DNA of 27,060 nucleotides, taken from NCBI GenBank assembly GCA_003427395.1, contig BFEA01000185.1:2210833-2237892 (forward strand), read 5' to 3'. Of this stretch, positions 10,026 through 19,441 are shown one piece after another (position 1 is the first letter of the stretch; every line of letters begins with the position of its first letter). Under the pieces are notes generated by a model, which was not told the DNA's origin, searched no databases, and saw only the letters and a program-made list of their open reading frames with translations. Made by a program: the position numbers and the translations under genes. Origin of the DNA: Chara braunii. Its lineage: Eukaryota; Streptophyta; Charophyceae; Charales; Characeae.

Positions 10026-10914
10026 ATGGCAGACCGGGATATACTGAGGGTGACTCTTTCCCTACGACAAGATAGGACAGGAGGTTGGGAGGATGAAGCG
10101 CTAGGAAATGTTGAGCGACAGGTCAGACTCATGACGGAGCATGCCCTGAAGATACGGAGGAGCCAGAAGTACGTAGAGTTCACTGTCTACTACCATGGAG
10201 CCGACGAGAGAGTGCACAACACCTACTCAGCCATACTGGATCTGAGTGGGAGAGTTGTCTGCAGAGTCAGCAGCATCGAGAGATAGGGTGCGTCGGAGGG
10301 ATTAGAGCACTACAGATCGAAAGCAGGAGAGGAGATGAGAAGTGACTCGGTAGCCTGGTTAGCCTATGTTCTCTCACGAGAGTCCGAATCATATAATGTG
10401 AGAAAGCTTGTGGGACCTAGAGAGACGGCGATTGGATATGACATACCCCTTCCTGTGGCATTGGAAGGGACGGAGCGAGTGCCGATACGACACTTGGGGA
10501 CGTGGCTCGCAGAGGGGCTGTTCCTCTGGACGGTGATACTACGAGACGAACGACCTGAAAGGACTCATGATCTAGAAGGGGTCGGACATCTGCTAGCCGA
10601 CAGAGCGTACGATTTGGAGATAGGACTAACACTAGCAGGAGCGAGCAGGAGTTGGTTGAAGCGCGAGTTATTGGCCACAGCGATCGTTAATCAGCAAGTG
10701 GCGAGACGCTCTGGAGGCAGGACAAGTTGGAGTCACTTAGTATACGGTCCACCGCATTCGACCCTTTACCCGAGAGAGGCTTGCCGATTCGGGCTTCCTA
10801 CCTTCGTGATAGGGCAGACCTATGGGAGCGTCAGTCGTTTAGGCAGAGCAGTGGACCACACACTTTACGCGCTCTGGGAGGGCTTAGCGCCCCGTTTTAA
10901 GGAAGTATACTATG
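10026..10914 (+). pseudogene. Unknown protein C/D, split by TAG and cut by gap
   Basis: This begins at ATG 10026, 73 bases after the preceding stop. The first part is 86 codons to a TAG at 10284-10286. The frame then stays open without a break through ATG 10335 and on to the assembly gap at 10915. The part after the TAG, counted from ATG 10335, shows RH at 52-53, LWT at 64-66, a DERP at 71-74, YPR at 145-147, LPTFV at 154-158 and a YY pair at 192-193. This is the same order as in the A/B frame (RH, LWT, EHRP, FP, VPTFV, YY), so D and A look like diverged duplicates. The first part (C) has no recognised relative. Function is unknown. The 3' end lies in the N gap. Whether the TAG is a mutation or sequencing error cannot be told here. 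Confidence 0.55.
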
Positions 10915-11804
10915 NNNNNNNNNNNNNNNNNNNNNNNNNNNNNNNNNNNNNNNNNNNNNNNNNNNNNNNNNNNNNNNNNNNNNNNNNNNNNNNNNNNNNN
11001 NNNNNNNNNNNNNNNNNNNNNNNNNNNNNNNNNNNNNNNNNNNNNNNNNNNNNNNNNNNNNNNNNNNNNNNNNNNNNNNNNNNNNNNNNNNNNNNNNNNN
11101 NNNNNNNNNNNNNNNNNNNNNNNNNNNNNNNNNNNNNNNNNNNNNNNNNNNNNNNNNNNNNNNNNNNNNNNNNNNNNNNNNNNNNNNNNNNNNNNNNNNN
11201 NNNNNNNNNNNNNNNNNNNNNNNNNNNNNNNNNNNNNNNNNNNNNNNNNNNNNNNNNNNNNNNNNNNNNNNNNNNNNNNNNNNNNNNNNNNNNNNNNNNN
11301 NNNNNNNNNNNNNNNNNNNNNNNNNNNNNNNNNNNNNNNNNNNNNNNNNNNNNNNNNNNNNNNNNNNNNNNNNNNNNNNNNNNNNNNNNNNNNNNNNNNN
11401 NNNNNNNNNNNNNNNNNNNNNNNNNNNNNNNNNNNNNNNNNNNNNNNNNNNNNNNNNNNNNNNNNNNNNNNNNNNNNNNNNNNNNNNNNNNNNNNNNNNN
11501 NNNNNNNNNNNNNNNNNNNNNNNNNNNNNNNNNNNNNNNNNNNNNNNNNNNNNNNNNNNNNNNNNNNNNNNNNNNNNNNNNNNNNNNNNNNNNNNNNNNN
11601 NNNNNNNNNNNNNNNNNNNNNNNNNNNNNNNNNNNNNNNNNNNNNNNNNNNNNNNNNNNNNNNNNNNNNNNNNNNNNNNNNNNNNNNNNNNNNNNNNNNN
11701 NNNNNNNNNNNNNNNNNNNNNNNNNNNNNNNNNNNNNNNNNNNNNNNNNNNNNNNNNNNNNNNNNNNNNNNNNNNNNNNNNNNNNNNNNNNNNNNNNNNN
11801 NNNN
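10915..11804. other. Assembly gap (890 Ns)
   Basis: Only Ns. On the left it cuts an open frame of unknown function; on the right sequence resumes inside an LTR copy at a point equal to 22615. If the LTR there is complete, about 1.7 kb would be needed, so the gap size is not reliable. Confidence 1.
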
Positions 11805-12441
11805 AGGGAGGGCGGGAGAGACGAAGTGCAAGAAGAAAGATACAGTTACAATGGCGCCCGCCCAAAATTACAGTTACACACACGATTAAGGGCGCCCACA
11901 AATCAGAGTACCGTTGCAGCCGCATGAAGAAGCGCGTAGACAAAAGACGCCGCGCGGCAGAAAAAGTCCTAATTACTTAATTCCTAAATTCCTATCTAAT
12001 GTGAGAAAGCAAAAAGCATAAATTCCAGAAGGAAAGTCCAAAATTCGGAGAGCCATCGGGAGAGGGGGGGGGCTCGACAAAATTCGAAAAAAGACTAAAA
12101 GGAAAAATTCAAAAGAACGAAGCAATTTCCCGCGCGATGTCCACGCCCAAAAGATCGAAACCGAAACGAAAGAAACGACATCAACATTTATTAATCGCGC
12201 GCGCGCGTGGCATCGCGCCAGACAACCATCTGACCAATCAATCAACCGGCCGTCCCAAGACACACCCGACCCCGTGCTCGACCATTCGAAAAGGAAACGA
12301 CAAAAAAGGACGAAAAAGCGAGGACACTGATGCAATTCTCCACCGATCCCGATCTTTCGTAATTTGCCCAATCTTCCCAGCTTAGGACCCCTCATTGCAA
12401 CCGCACAGAAAATCGCGCATTACAGAAAGTGGTTCGTCATA
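11805..12441 (-). mobile_element. Partial LTR (putative 3' LTR)
   Basis: These 637 bases match 22615-23251 of the complete LTR in the same orientation, with about 38 differences by hand count (roughly 94 percent). It ends at 12441 with GGTTCGTCATA, against GGTTCGTCACA in the complete copy. Position and orientation fit the 3' LTR of the minus-strand element. The rest of it is lost in the gap. No polypurine tract lies next to it. Confidence 0.85.
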
Positions 12442-13164
12442 TATGTGACGCCCAGGGGGTTCCAATATTACCAAGCTCCTGCTTGCTTGTTGACACGTGT
12501 CGATTTCTCTAATTGATCGACACGCGAAGCAATTCTCTGTATGCCACTTACCGTTCGATTGCGTGTGGACGTAATCCAACGTGGCAAATCTGCTCTTCAA
12601 CTAGTTCCTTAGATTGGGCTCTTCGACGATCCAAGGACGGGATCTTTCTCATGTCATCGCCGCGACACGCGTCCAGTACCATTGGATCAGTAATTAACCG
12701 GAAGGGGGAAGGGAAGGCGATACGCGTATGAGGGAGGGTGGGGCGGCTCCATCGTAAGCTTGGGTATGAAGCCCCCGATCGCAGTGAGGTCGTAGGGAAG
12801 TTATTAAAAATGGGCAATGCGATGGAAGCGGGGGAATCTCTGGCCGCTGCGCGGAAGGGAAACGGGGTAGTCTGGGTAAAGGGATACGAGGGTTCAGAGG
12901 ACGTCTGTGCAGAATCGATCATGGTTCTCGCACGCGGGGAAGGTCCCCGTAACGATGCAGTAAACCTCTATATGGTGACGGCCTCGCCACGAGGCGCTAA
13001 GGAGCAGAACGTGGAGAGAGTAGTTGGGGACAACACACCGAACGAAAGGGTGGGGGTGGACAGTTTGTTCTAGGCGGGCGAAGTAGAAATGTCAGAAGGT
13101 GGCGATGGGGAAAGGATTACGGAGGTAGACGACGCGATGGAAATACTGATTGAAAGAGAGATAG
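12442..13164. other. Region between ORF3 and the 3' LTR
   Basis: No convincing gene. At 12444 TGTGACGCCCA repeats the LTR terminus seen at 6112, only two bases from the LTR end, but the following sequence is not LTR. A hairpin at 12496-12524 has perfect 9-base arms (CGTGTCGAT / ATCGACACG) and overlaps the palindrome GACACGTGTC. A purine-rich stretch lies at 12700-12740 on the plus strand, the wrong strand and place for this element's polypurine tract. A plus-strand frame (first ATG 12810, 87 codons) has no recognisable features. Confidence 0.5.
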
Positions 13165-14334
13165 CTAATGGGATGGTGGTATATGGATCGGGGACGAAGG
13201 GCTAAGCCCCTCATTGACAAGTTGACGAATTGGGGGACGGGCGGAGGCGGAGGGGCACGTGGATCGGGATTGAGATCGGCGCCTTGTCGTCGCGTCTCCC
13301 GAGGTTGTAGCAGCAAGGTCTCCATGTTCCGGCTTGGGCGGATCGAGATCCTTGAAAAGATCGTTCGGTGCGGGATCGATCGCCAGCCTCTTTCCTTCCG
13401 CGATCTCTTTCTTGCGCTGCGCAGCAGCCTCCGGGTTCTCCTCTCGCCGATCCGGTCCTGGCACCCACTCGAGCTCGTCGTGCGTTGGCTCCTGGTCGTC
13501 CCTGCTTTCCACTTCTTCGTCGTCTTCGTCCTCCTCCTCACTTTGTTCGCCCTTGCTGTACTCGCTATAGGCCTCTTCCTCTTCCTCCGAAGTCTCCTCC
13601 TTTGCTTCTTCTTCTTCATCTTCTTCAGCTTCCGCCGACTCTTCTTCTGCTTCACGCTCTTCTTCCTCGTCCTCGGCCGATCGGACCGCTGCTTCCCCGA
13701 CCTCTCTCCTCAATTCTCCTTCCGATTCCTCTTCGACCTCCTCTTCTGCTCTCAGCGCCGCCCACTCGAACGTCGTTGGTTGCCAAAAGAAGTGGGGATT
13801 AGTTAGGCTGTGGACGTCCAGGTACTCGCTACAGGAGGGAAAACGGCCGTCCGCCCAGCGCTCCTCGATACAAGCCGACCACTGGAGGCTCGGGGTGAGA
13901 GTCCTTGAGAGGGTATGTGGCACGGGTTCTTCGTCGCTTTGAGAGACGATATCGAGGGGGAGTTCGTCGGCCAATCGTGCGATCACGATTCTAAGTTCGC
14001 GCACGATCTATGATAGGTTTCCCCAATCCACTGCTCCAAAGACGAATCCCAGAAGTTCTCCCGCCACGTTGGTCCTCCACGCCCGAATGACGAGCAACTC
14101 CACAATCTCCGACGCGGGTCTCTGATCGCCTTCCCTCGTCCAGTTCAGATCCAGTCGTAGCAGGCAAAACAAGAGCTCGGCGAATTCTGCACGCCACAGC
14201 CTCCAATGGTCTCGATCAACGATGGGTACTGTCAGCAGCTCCTGACGGAAGGAGAGACGAGGGTAGTGAGAGGACTGCCAGAAGATGGGGAAGAGAGAAG
14301 GAGGAGAGAACGTCGAGACCGGCGTGCGGCTCAT
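13165..14334 (-). pseudogene. Retrotransposon ORF3, acidic protein, one in-frame TAG
   Basis: This unknown accessory protein lies downstream of integrase. ATG 14334-14332 overlaps the ORF2 stop as ATGA. The frame is 389 codons with a single TAG at codon 109 (14010-14008). Visible marks: YPR at 24-26, VPIV at 36-39, WGN at 104-106, ADELP at 122-126, CI at 155-156, H-x-L then FFWQ at 175-185. A Glu/Asp block follows at about 196-290, then a basic, Ser/Pro-rich end. These marks match, in order, the plus-strand frame at 8936-9952, which also ends in an acidic tail. The TAG falls at a different place in the two copies, which favours ordinary decay. No membrane segment is seen. Function is unknown; acidic tails occur in nucleosome- or RNA-protein-binding factors, but nothing here proves such a role. 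Confidence 0.65.
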
Positions 14335-14813
14335 CTGCGCGGCTGGAAGGGAGCAAGTTTGGGGAGGACGACAGGTGGCTCGCGTAGCGTTGTGCTTAGC
14401 GTGTTGACTTTGATGCCGTCGATAGGATAGCACTCGTCACCGTGCCTTGTGAGCCGTCGATCCCAATTTGTGGCCAGATCGCGACCCCACCGATACAATG
14501 TGCTTTTGATGGCGGCTTGTCGCGCCGGATCGAAGGCGGTGATGTCGCCGCTGAAGACTACCACGGTAGACACGTGGCTGATTCCTGGGGCCGCTCGCCG
14601 TTGGAACGCCGTTGCCTCGGCCAGCACCACTACCTGGGGATTGCTCGTGAATCGGAACTCTGCCGCGCCGTATACACCCGCAGTGCAGAAGAACTGCGCA
14701 AGGCGCATGAAGTTGGGGCTGATCCGCGGATGATGTACTTGGCGGATGGCTGAGATCTCTCCCCGTGGCATCAGCAACTGATCACTGAAAGCTCGTTTGA
14801 TGGCGAAACTCAT
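14331..14813 (-). CDS. Retrotransposon ORF2, unknown protein, 160 aa
   Basis: The ATG at 14813-14811 shares bases with the integrase frame's TGA (14812-14810), and its own TGA (14333-14331) shares bases with the ORF3 ATG. The frame is uninterrupted. The protein starts MSFAIKRAF, has a Phe- and Ala-rich centre (LAQFFCTAGVYGAAEFRF) and a run of small hydrophobic residues (STVVVFSGDITAF) that looks like a beta strand followed by a helix, and ends Pro-rich and basic. I recognise no family, catalytic motif or clear membrane segment. A very weak strand-D-x-T-aromatic-helix resemblance to the small plus-strand frame at 10026-10283 is not enough to claim homology. The placement right after integrase is where some retroelements carry env-like or regulatory genes. 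Confidence 0.6.
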   Translation of the reverse strand: MSFAIKRAFSDQLLMPRGEISAIRQVHHPRISPNFMRLAQFFCTAGVYGAAEFRFTSNPQVVVLAEATAFQRRAAPGISHVSTVVVFSGDITAFDPARQAAIKSTLYRWGRDLATNWDRRLTRHGDECYPIDGIKVNTLSTTLREPPVVLPKLAPFQPRR

Positions 14814-16536
14814 GGCGATGGCGGGGGTGACGGGGTGGCAGAGAGGGAGCAAAAAAGGGAGGGAGATGGCGGAGAGTCCGAGCCGCCGTCCTCGGCTTCC
14901 TCAGAAAGAGAGATCGAGGGAGAGGGAGACGGAGCAGAGGGAAGTAGGCCAAGATAGGACACATGGCGTGTGATCGGACGAGCCGATCGACTGCCAGAGA
15001 CTTCAGGGGCGAGACGCACGGTGTCCACGCCGTTGGGGCCGAGCTCGATCACACGATATCGAACGAAGAATCGTGGCGCTTGCTTACCCTGGCGAGCACA
15101 TTTCCTCACCTGCACCACGTTCCCCAATTTGTATTGGGGCCGCGGACCCGCATTCCCATTTCGGGCCTCGTAGCTCCGGACCTGTTGGCCCTGGGCTAGT
15201 TCGGTCATTTTCTGTCGCTTTCGGGCTAGCCTGGGCAGCGACCGTTCCATTAACTCTAGGTGTCGTTTAGCCTTGTCCCGAGCGGTAGCCCTGGTGGGCC
15301 ATCGGTTCAATGTCGACTCATCCGGGAGGCTTGGTATCGAAATGCAAATGACACTATTGGTCCTTAATTGGAAGGGGCTCAACCCCGCCAATTCGTGGGG
15401 CGTTCCACGATGGACCGCCAGGATGTGATCGACGACATCGGGCCATGGTCTCGGATCCCGTGCCACGATGTTTCGTCGCAACGCTGTCTTTATCACCCGG
15501 TTAGCGTTTTCGACCAGCCCATTGGATTCTGACATGTGGGGTGCAGTGTTCCGTATGGCGACGCATTTAGGACCAGATTTCTTAACACTTCTCCCCTGAA
15601 TTCAGCCCCGTTGTCGGTCAGGATCTCTTCCGTATCTTGATGCATCCCGAGGAAATGGTTGACATATCGTGCGATTTTCGTGGCTTGCCGCGTGCGACAA
15701 GGATACGCTTCGATCCATTTCGAGAAATGGTCGACAAATACCAATAGGACTGAATATTCGCAACTATTAGGGCCAGGGGGCACCACTATGTCCGTAGTGT
15801 CCATGCTTACTCTCTGAAATGGCTATTCAACAAGCGTGGGCACTATCGACCTTGGTGCCTGAAACGACGCTTTATCAGCGGCGCAGACTTGACAGTTGGC
15901 GACGATGTACTTCACATCTTCGCGGATATTGGACCAGTACCACTCATTTTTGTCGATAGCGGACTCCGTGATTCGTACGGCAAAATGGGCCGTAGTTTCC
16001 TCGTGGGCTGTCTTAACCCAGTCATACCGCATGAACGGATGCGGCACTACCATCCAAATCCCACTGCCGTCCGTTTTCCGTTTTTCTAGTCTACCCTCTA
16101 TCCATCGATAATCCCGAGCCCTTTCGTTGGCCCTCCTCCGATCTTCCTTGGTGAAATCCTGGAGGGGGGTACCTACTAGGGTGGCAATTAAGGAAATATC
16201 CGTCCATACTTCGGCTCTTCTAAACTTTCGCGTATTTTCCAATCCTTCTGACGTGGCATCCAAAAAGCGAGCCTCGGTCGGAATTTTGTCGGTCCGGCAC
16301 AAGTGGCACAACCATGGTTTACTATCGTTCGTGTATTGGATGCACGAGCCATGGGCCCGTGCAACACACTGTTGGCAATCTATCCAATCTGCATATCCCA
16401 CCCCGTTAGGACGCATGGAGACCGAATAGACGCGGGAGATGGCTTCGCAAAAATAGCAAAATTTGTCAGGCATGGAGAGGAGAGACGAGGAGGAAGGGGG
16501 AGAAAGAGGGGTAGTGGGGTTACCTCCATCACCCAT
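14810..16536 (-). pseudogene. Integrase with N-terminal PHD-type zinc finger
   Basis: ATG 16536 lies 8 bases inside the end of the RNase H frame (ATGGGTGA). A Pro/Ser linker leads to eight ligands at 16458-16297: C-x2-C-x23-C-x2-C-x4-H-x2-C-x11-C-x2-C, with Trp two residues before the seventh ligand, as in PHD fingers. Next is the integrase H-H-C-C finger (HEETTAH... CQVC), then the catalytic core with D in RVSMD, D in LTDNGAEF, and E in SNGLVE. A GPY/F-like C-terminal module follows (NVVQVRKCARQGKQ to about YLGLLPS), then a Ser/Pro tail. No chromodomain is seen. Breaks: a TAG at 15825-15823, probably from CAG, and a one-base frameshift near 15590 between the second and third catalytic residues. 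The intact protein would insert the element's cDNA; the PHD finger could guide it to histone tails, which is inference. Confidence 0.8.
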
Positions 16537-19441
16537 CGCCACCGTTTTGCTTCTTGCCACGTGGGAGAACTGCCACTTGTCCGTACTTCGGCTCGTTAGT
16601 CAAGTCTGGTTCTTTCCACGGTATAACTTCCTCGACCTTTGGTACCTTGGCAAGCCGATGCAGACGTGTAAGCCCGTCCGCGTTGCCGTGTCGCTCTGTC
16701 TTTCGATGGACGATATCGAAGTCGTATTCTTGTAGTCGCACCGCCCAACGGCCAATCATGCCCGTGTAGTTGGTGAGCTTCTTCAGCGCCAGCAGAGGCT
16801 CGTGATCCGTTACGAGGTGAAACTTCTGTCTGTAGAGATACGGATGGAAGTGTTGGATTCCCCAAACTACCGCATAACACTCACCCTGAGGTGCGGAGTC
16901 ATTTCTTCGTTCGTTCGGTACGGTTCGTGACGCATACTCGATGATGTGTTCGCGACCATCGTTCCCCTTCTGCGCTAGAATAGCGGAAATAGCTTCTGGT
17001 TGTCAGTCCGTGATGAGAATGAACTGCTTCGAGGGGTCCGGTCGAATCAAAATAGGGGCCGTTGCTAGAGCGTCCTTGAGGGTTGCAAAGGCCTGCTGGC
17101 ACTCCACGTCCCAGCTGAGAGGCTGGTCCTTCCGTAGCAGATTCGTTAATGGTCGTGCAATCGCGACAAAGCCCTTGATGAAGCGCCGGTAGTACGACGC
17201 TAGTCCCAAGAAGGCTCGAACCTGCGTCAGTGACGTGGGAACCGGAGCATCTTTTCTCGAGTCTGGCCGCAATCCTCCACGTGTCACGACATAGCCCAAG
17301 AACGAAATTTTCGAGAGGAAAAATTCGCTCTTCTCAAGCGCAATCTTGAACCCAACGTCTCTCAATGCACCCAATGTCCATTTGATGTGTTGTGCGTGCC
17401 CGTGATAACTTTTCGAATAGACCAGGATGTCGTCCATATACACGATCACGCAAAAGTTAATCATTTATTGCGTCAGCCGTGTCTTGTTGACGAAGTTCTA
17501 GAATGTCATGTTCATCGCTCACTGGAACGTGGCAGGCGCATTGCAAATCCCCATCGGACACCGAATCCACTGTTACGTGCCCTCAAACAACACAAAGGGC
17601 ATTTTCGGCCGATCTTCTTCCCTTACCAGAATATGATGGAAGTCATGCCGAATATCAAACTTGCTGAAATAATTAGCGCATCCAATCGCATCCAACGGAT
17701 CATCAATCCGGGGGAGGGGATACACATCTTTGATCGTGATTTCATTCAGCTTACGATAATCAATGCAAATGCGAATCGCTTCGTTCTTCGTCGGTACTAA
17801 CACTACGGAAAAAGACCACGGTTCAGTAGCAGGTTCAATCCAACCGCTGGCTTCGAACTCCCGAATTCGTTCCAGAGCCTTTTTGCGTTCAATCAAGGAA
17901 TAGCGATAAGGTTTGCAATGAATTGGGGAGTGATTTCCGGTCTGAATTTCATGTTGGATTACTAATGACAACCCAATGTCGGTGTCTGACACACTAATCG
18001 CTCCTTGATATTCCGTTAGAATATCCGCAATTACCCGGTGGATTTCATCCGGCACGTATTGTGGGACGTGCAACTCTAAAAATTGGTCCCAGATCCGAAC
18101 GTCAATCTGTTTCGTGTTCGCCTGTTTTGTCAAGTCGGGTGGAGGCGCCGAGATGAATGAATGATCCGATCGCCAGAAGAACACCGTGGCCATCATCTGG
18201 GCATCTTCTTCTCGGATTGCCACGTGTCCTTCCGGGGTAATCCCGTCACAAACATCCTGCCATGATACTTCCTTAGGTGCGATCTTTATCCCGAGCCCGC
18301 CTGTTTCTGCTTCAAAATGCCCAGGGGGTTCCAGAGAGCTTGCTTTCGCCCCCAAGCGTAACAACCTCACTTCTTTAGCTGATGTTAATTAGGCCTTGGG
18401 TAGATCCGTAATGTCACAGTAATGCTTTTTGTCGCTATACCGGGCGAGGAGAGCGGTGATTCCTTCGTACAGAGTTTGAGGGGGTTCCAAAGAATCGACC
18501 ATCCTCGAAATCTGCACGAGGGGCTCACCCAAGATCATTGCCTTGGTTCTTTGAATTTTTTGGCTGGTCGGTTGCATCGTTCTCGCTATCGTTTTGGGCG
18601 GCGGGTAGTAAACGCGCTGTCGTGCTAATTTCAAGATCTCTGGATCATCTTCGTCACTGCTGTCTGCATCATCAGTTGATGAATTTCCCTCTGCGGATTC
18701 ATCCCAGGAGATCATGCGGAGAGTCCCTGCCATCATCGGCGAAACCCGCAGGACCGTGTTAATGGTAGTGCGAAGGGTCAATCGCATGGGCACGTCGTAG
18801 GGTTTTCCTCCGGTATTTCGGAGAACGATCGATCGTCGTTCGAAGTCCACGTTTGCTCGTAACGCCACAAGAGCTCGAAGTCCGAAAAGAACTTTGTATG
18901 TATTAACATCTAGTACTACGACATCCCCAAGAGCGTGTACTTTTCCTAATCGGAAGGCGACATTGGTCATTCTCCCCACAGTTTTAATTTTTTCCTCATC
19001 TGCCGAAACGAGCTGATCTTTCTCGGTGAGCATGATCAGATCGTTTTTCCTGCCTCCCCTTTCGACCACTCTAAGTGAAATAGCCAATACGGTTGTTCCT
19101 GAGTCTATGATTGCGTTGTAAGGAATTCCCCAAATTTTTATATCGCACTCTGCGGATTTCCACGGAATTGGTTTAATCCGTAGGAAATGATCGTCTTTTT
19201 GAATTAATCCTATTCGTATCGGATCCGGAGTGCTTGTTGGGTTTTCTTCCGGCGCGGGGTCTTTGGCTTTTACGTTCGGTGCTCGGGCAAGGGTGAATCG
19301 CTTTCAATTCGCTTTGCAATGCTGTAACATTCGCTCGTTGGCTTGCTCGAAGATCGAGAGTAGATGACCGATCGGAAGGGGAATCCGATGATCCAAGGCT
19401 CGGACGATGTTTAATACATCGATCTCTCTCGTGACGAACAT
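16529..19441 (-). pseudogene. pol: Protease, reverse transcriptase, RNase H frame
   Basis: One frame holds the pol enzymes; its first ATG (19441) lies 31 bases inside gag. Entry could be by reinitiation or by -1 frameshifting. The start resembles gypsy pol N-termini (EIDVLNIVRALDHRIPLPIG). The aspartic protease DSG is coded at about 19105-19097 within AIIDSGTTVLAIS. The RT fingers (IDYRKLNEI, PLPRIDD) and palm are clear, and the YMDD catalytic box sits in VIVYMDDILVYS near 17440. RNase H follows (LITD, YASRTVP, LVTDHEPLLAL). The copy is dead. Stops lie at 19306-19304 (TGA), 18391-18389 (TAA), 17575-17573 (TAA), 17521-17519 (TGA), 17500-17498 (TAG), 17467-17465 (TAA) and 17005-17003 (TGA). The last replaces the Trp expected after the RNase H catalytic Asp. 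Confidence 0.9.

Noticed and set aside
8936-10914. Bacterial operon or contaminant
   Set aside because: Close same-strand frames suggested it, but no ribosome-binding sites are evident at the starts, and the homology to ORF3 of the plant-type retroelement points to a eukaryotic element.
10335-11927. Apparent 530-codon frame crossing the gap
   Set aside because: About 300 codons are Ns. The part after the gap is LTR sequence, so the frame is only real up to 10914.
12702-12740. Purine-rich stretch as the element's polypurine tract
   Set aside because: It is on the plus strand and about 260 bases from the LTR; the element is on the minus strand.
13168-13806. Plus-strand frame of 212 codons rich in Phe, Leu and Ser, looking like membrane segments
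   Set aside because: It is the antisense of the Glu/Asp-rich part of ORF3 (GAG/GAA codons read as CTC/TTC). No start context or family match.
14810-15200. C-terminal chromodomain on integrase
   Set aside because: After the GPY/F-like module only a Ser/Pro/acidic tail is seen, without the aromatic residues of a chromodomain.
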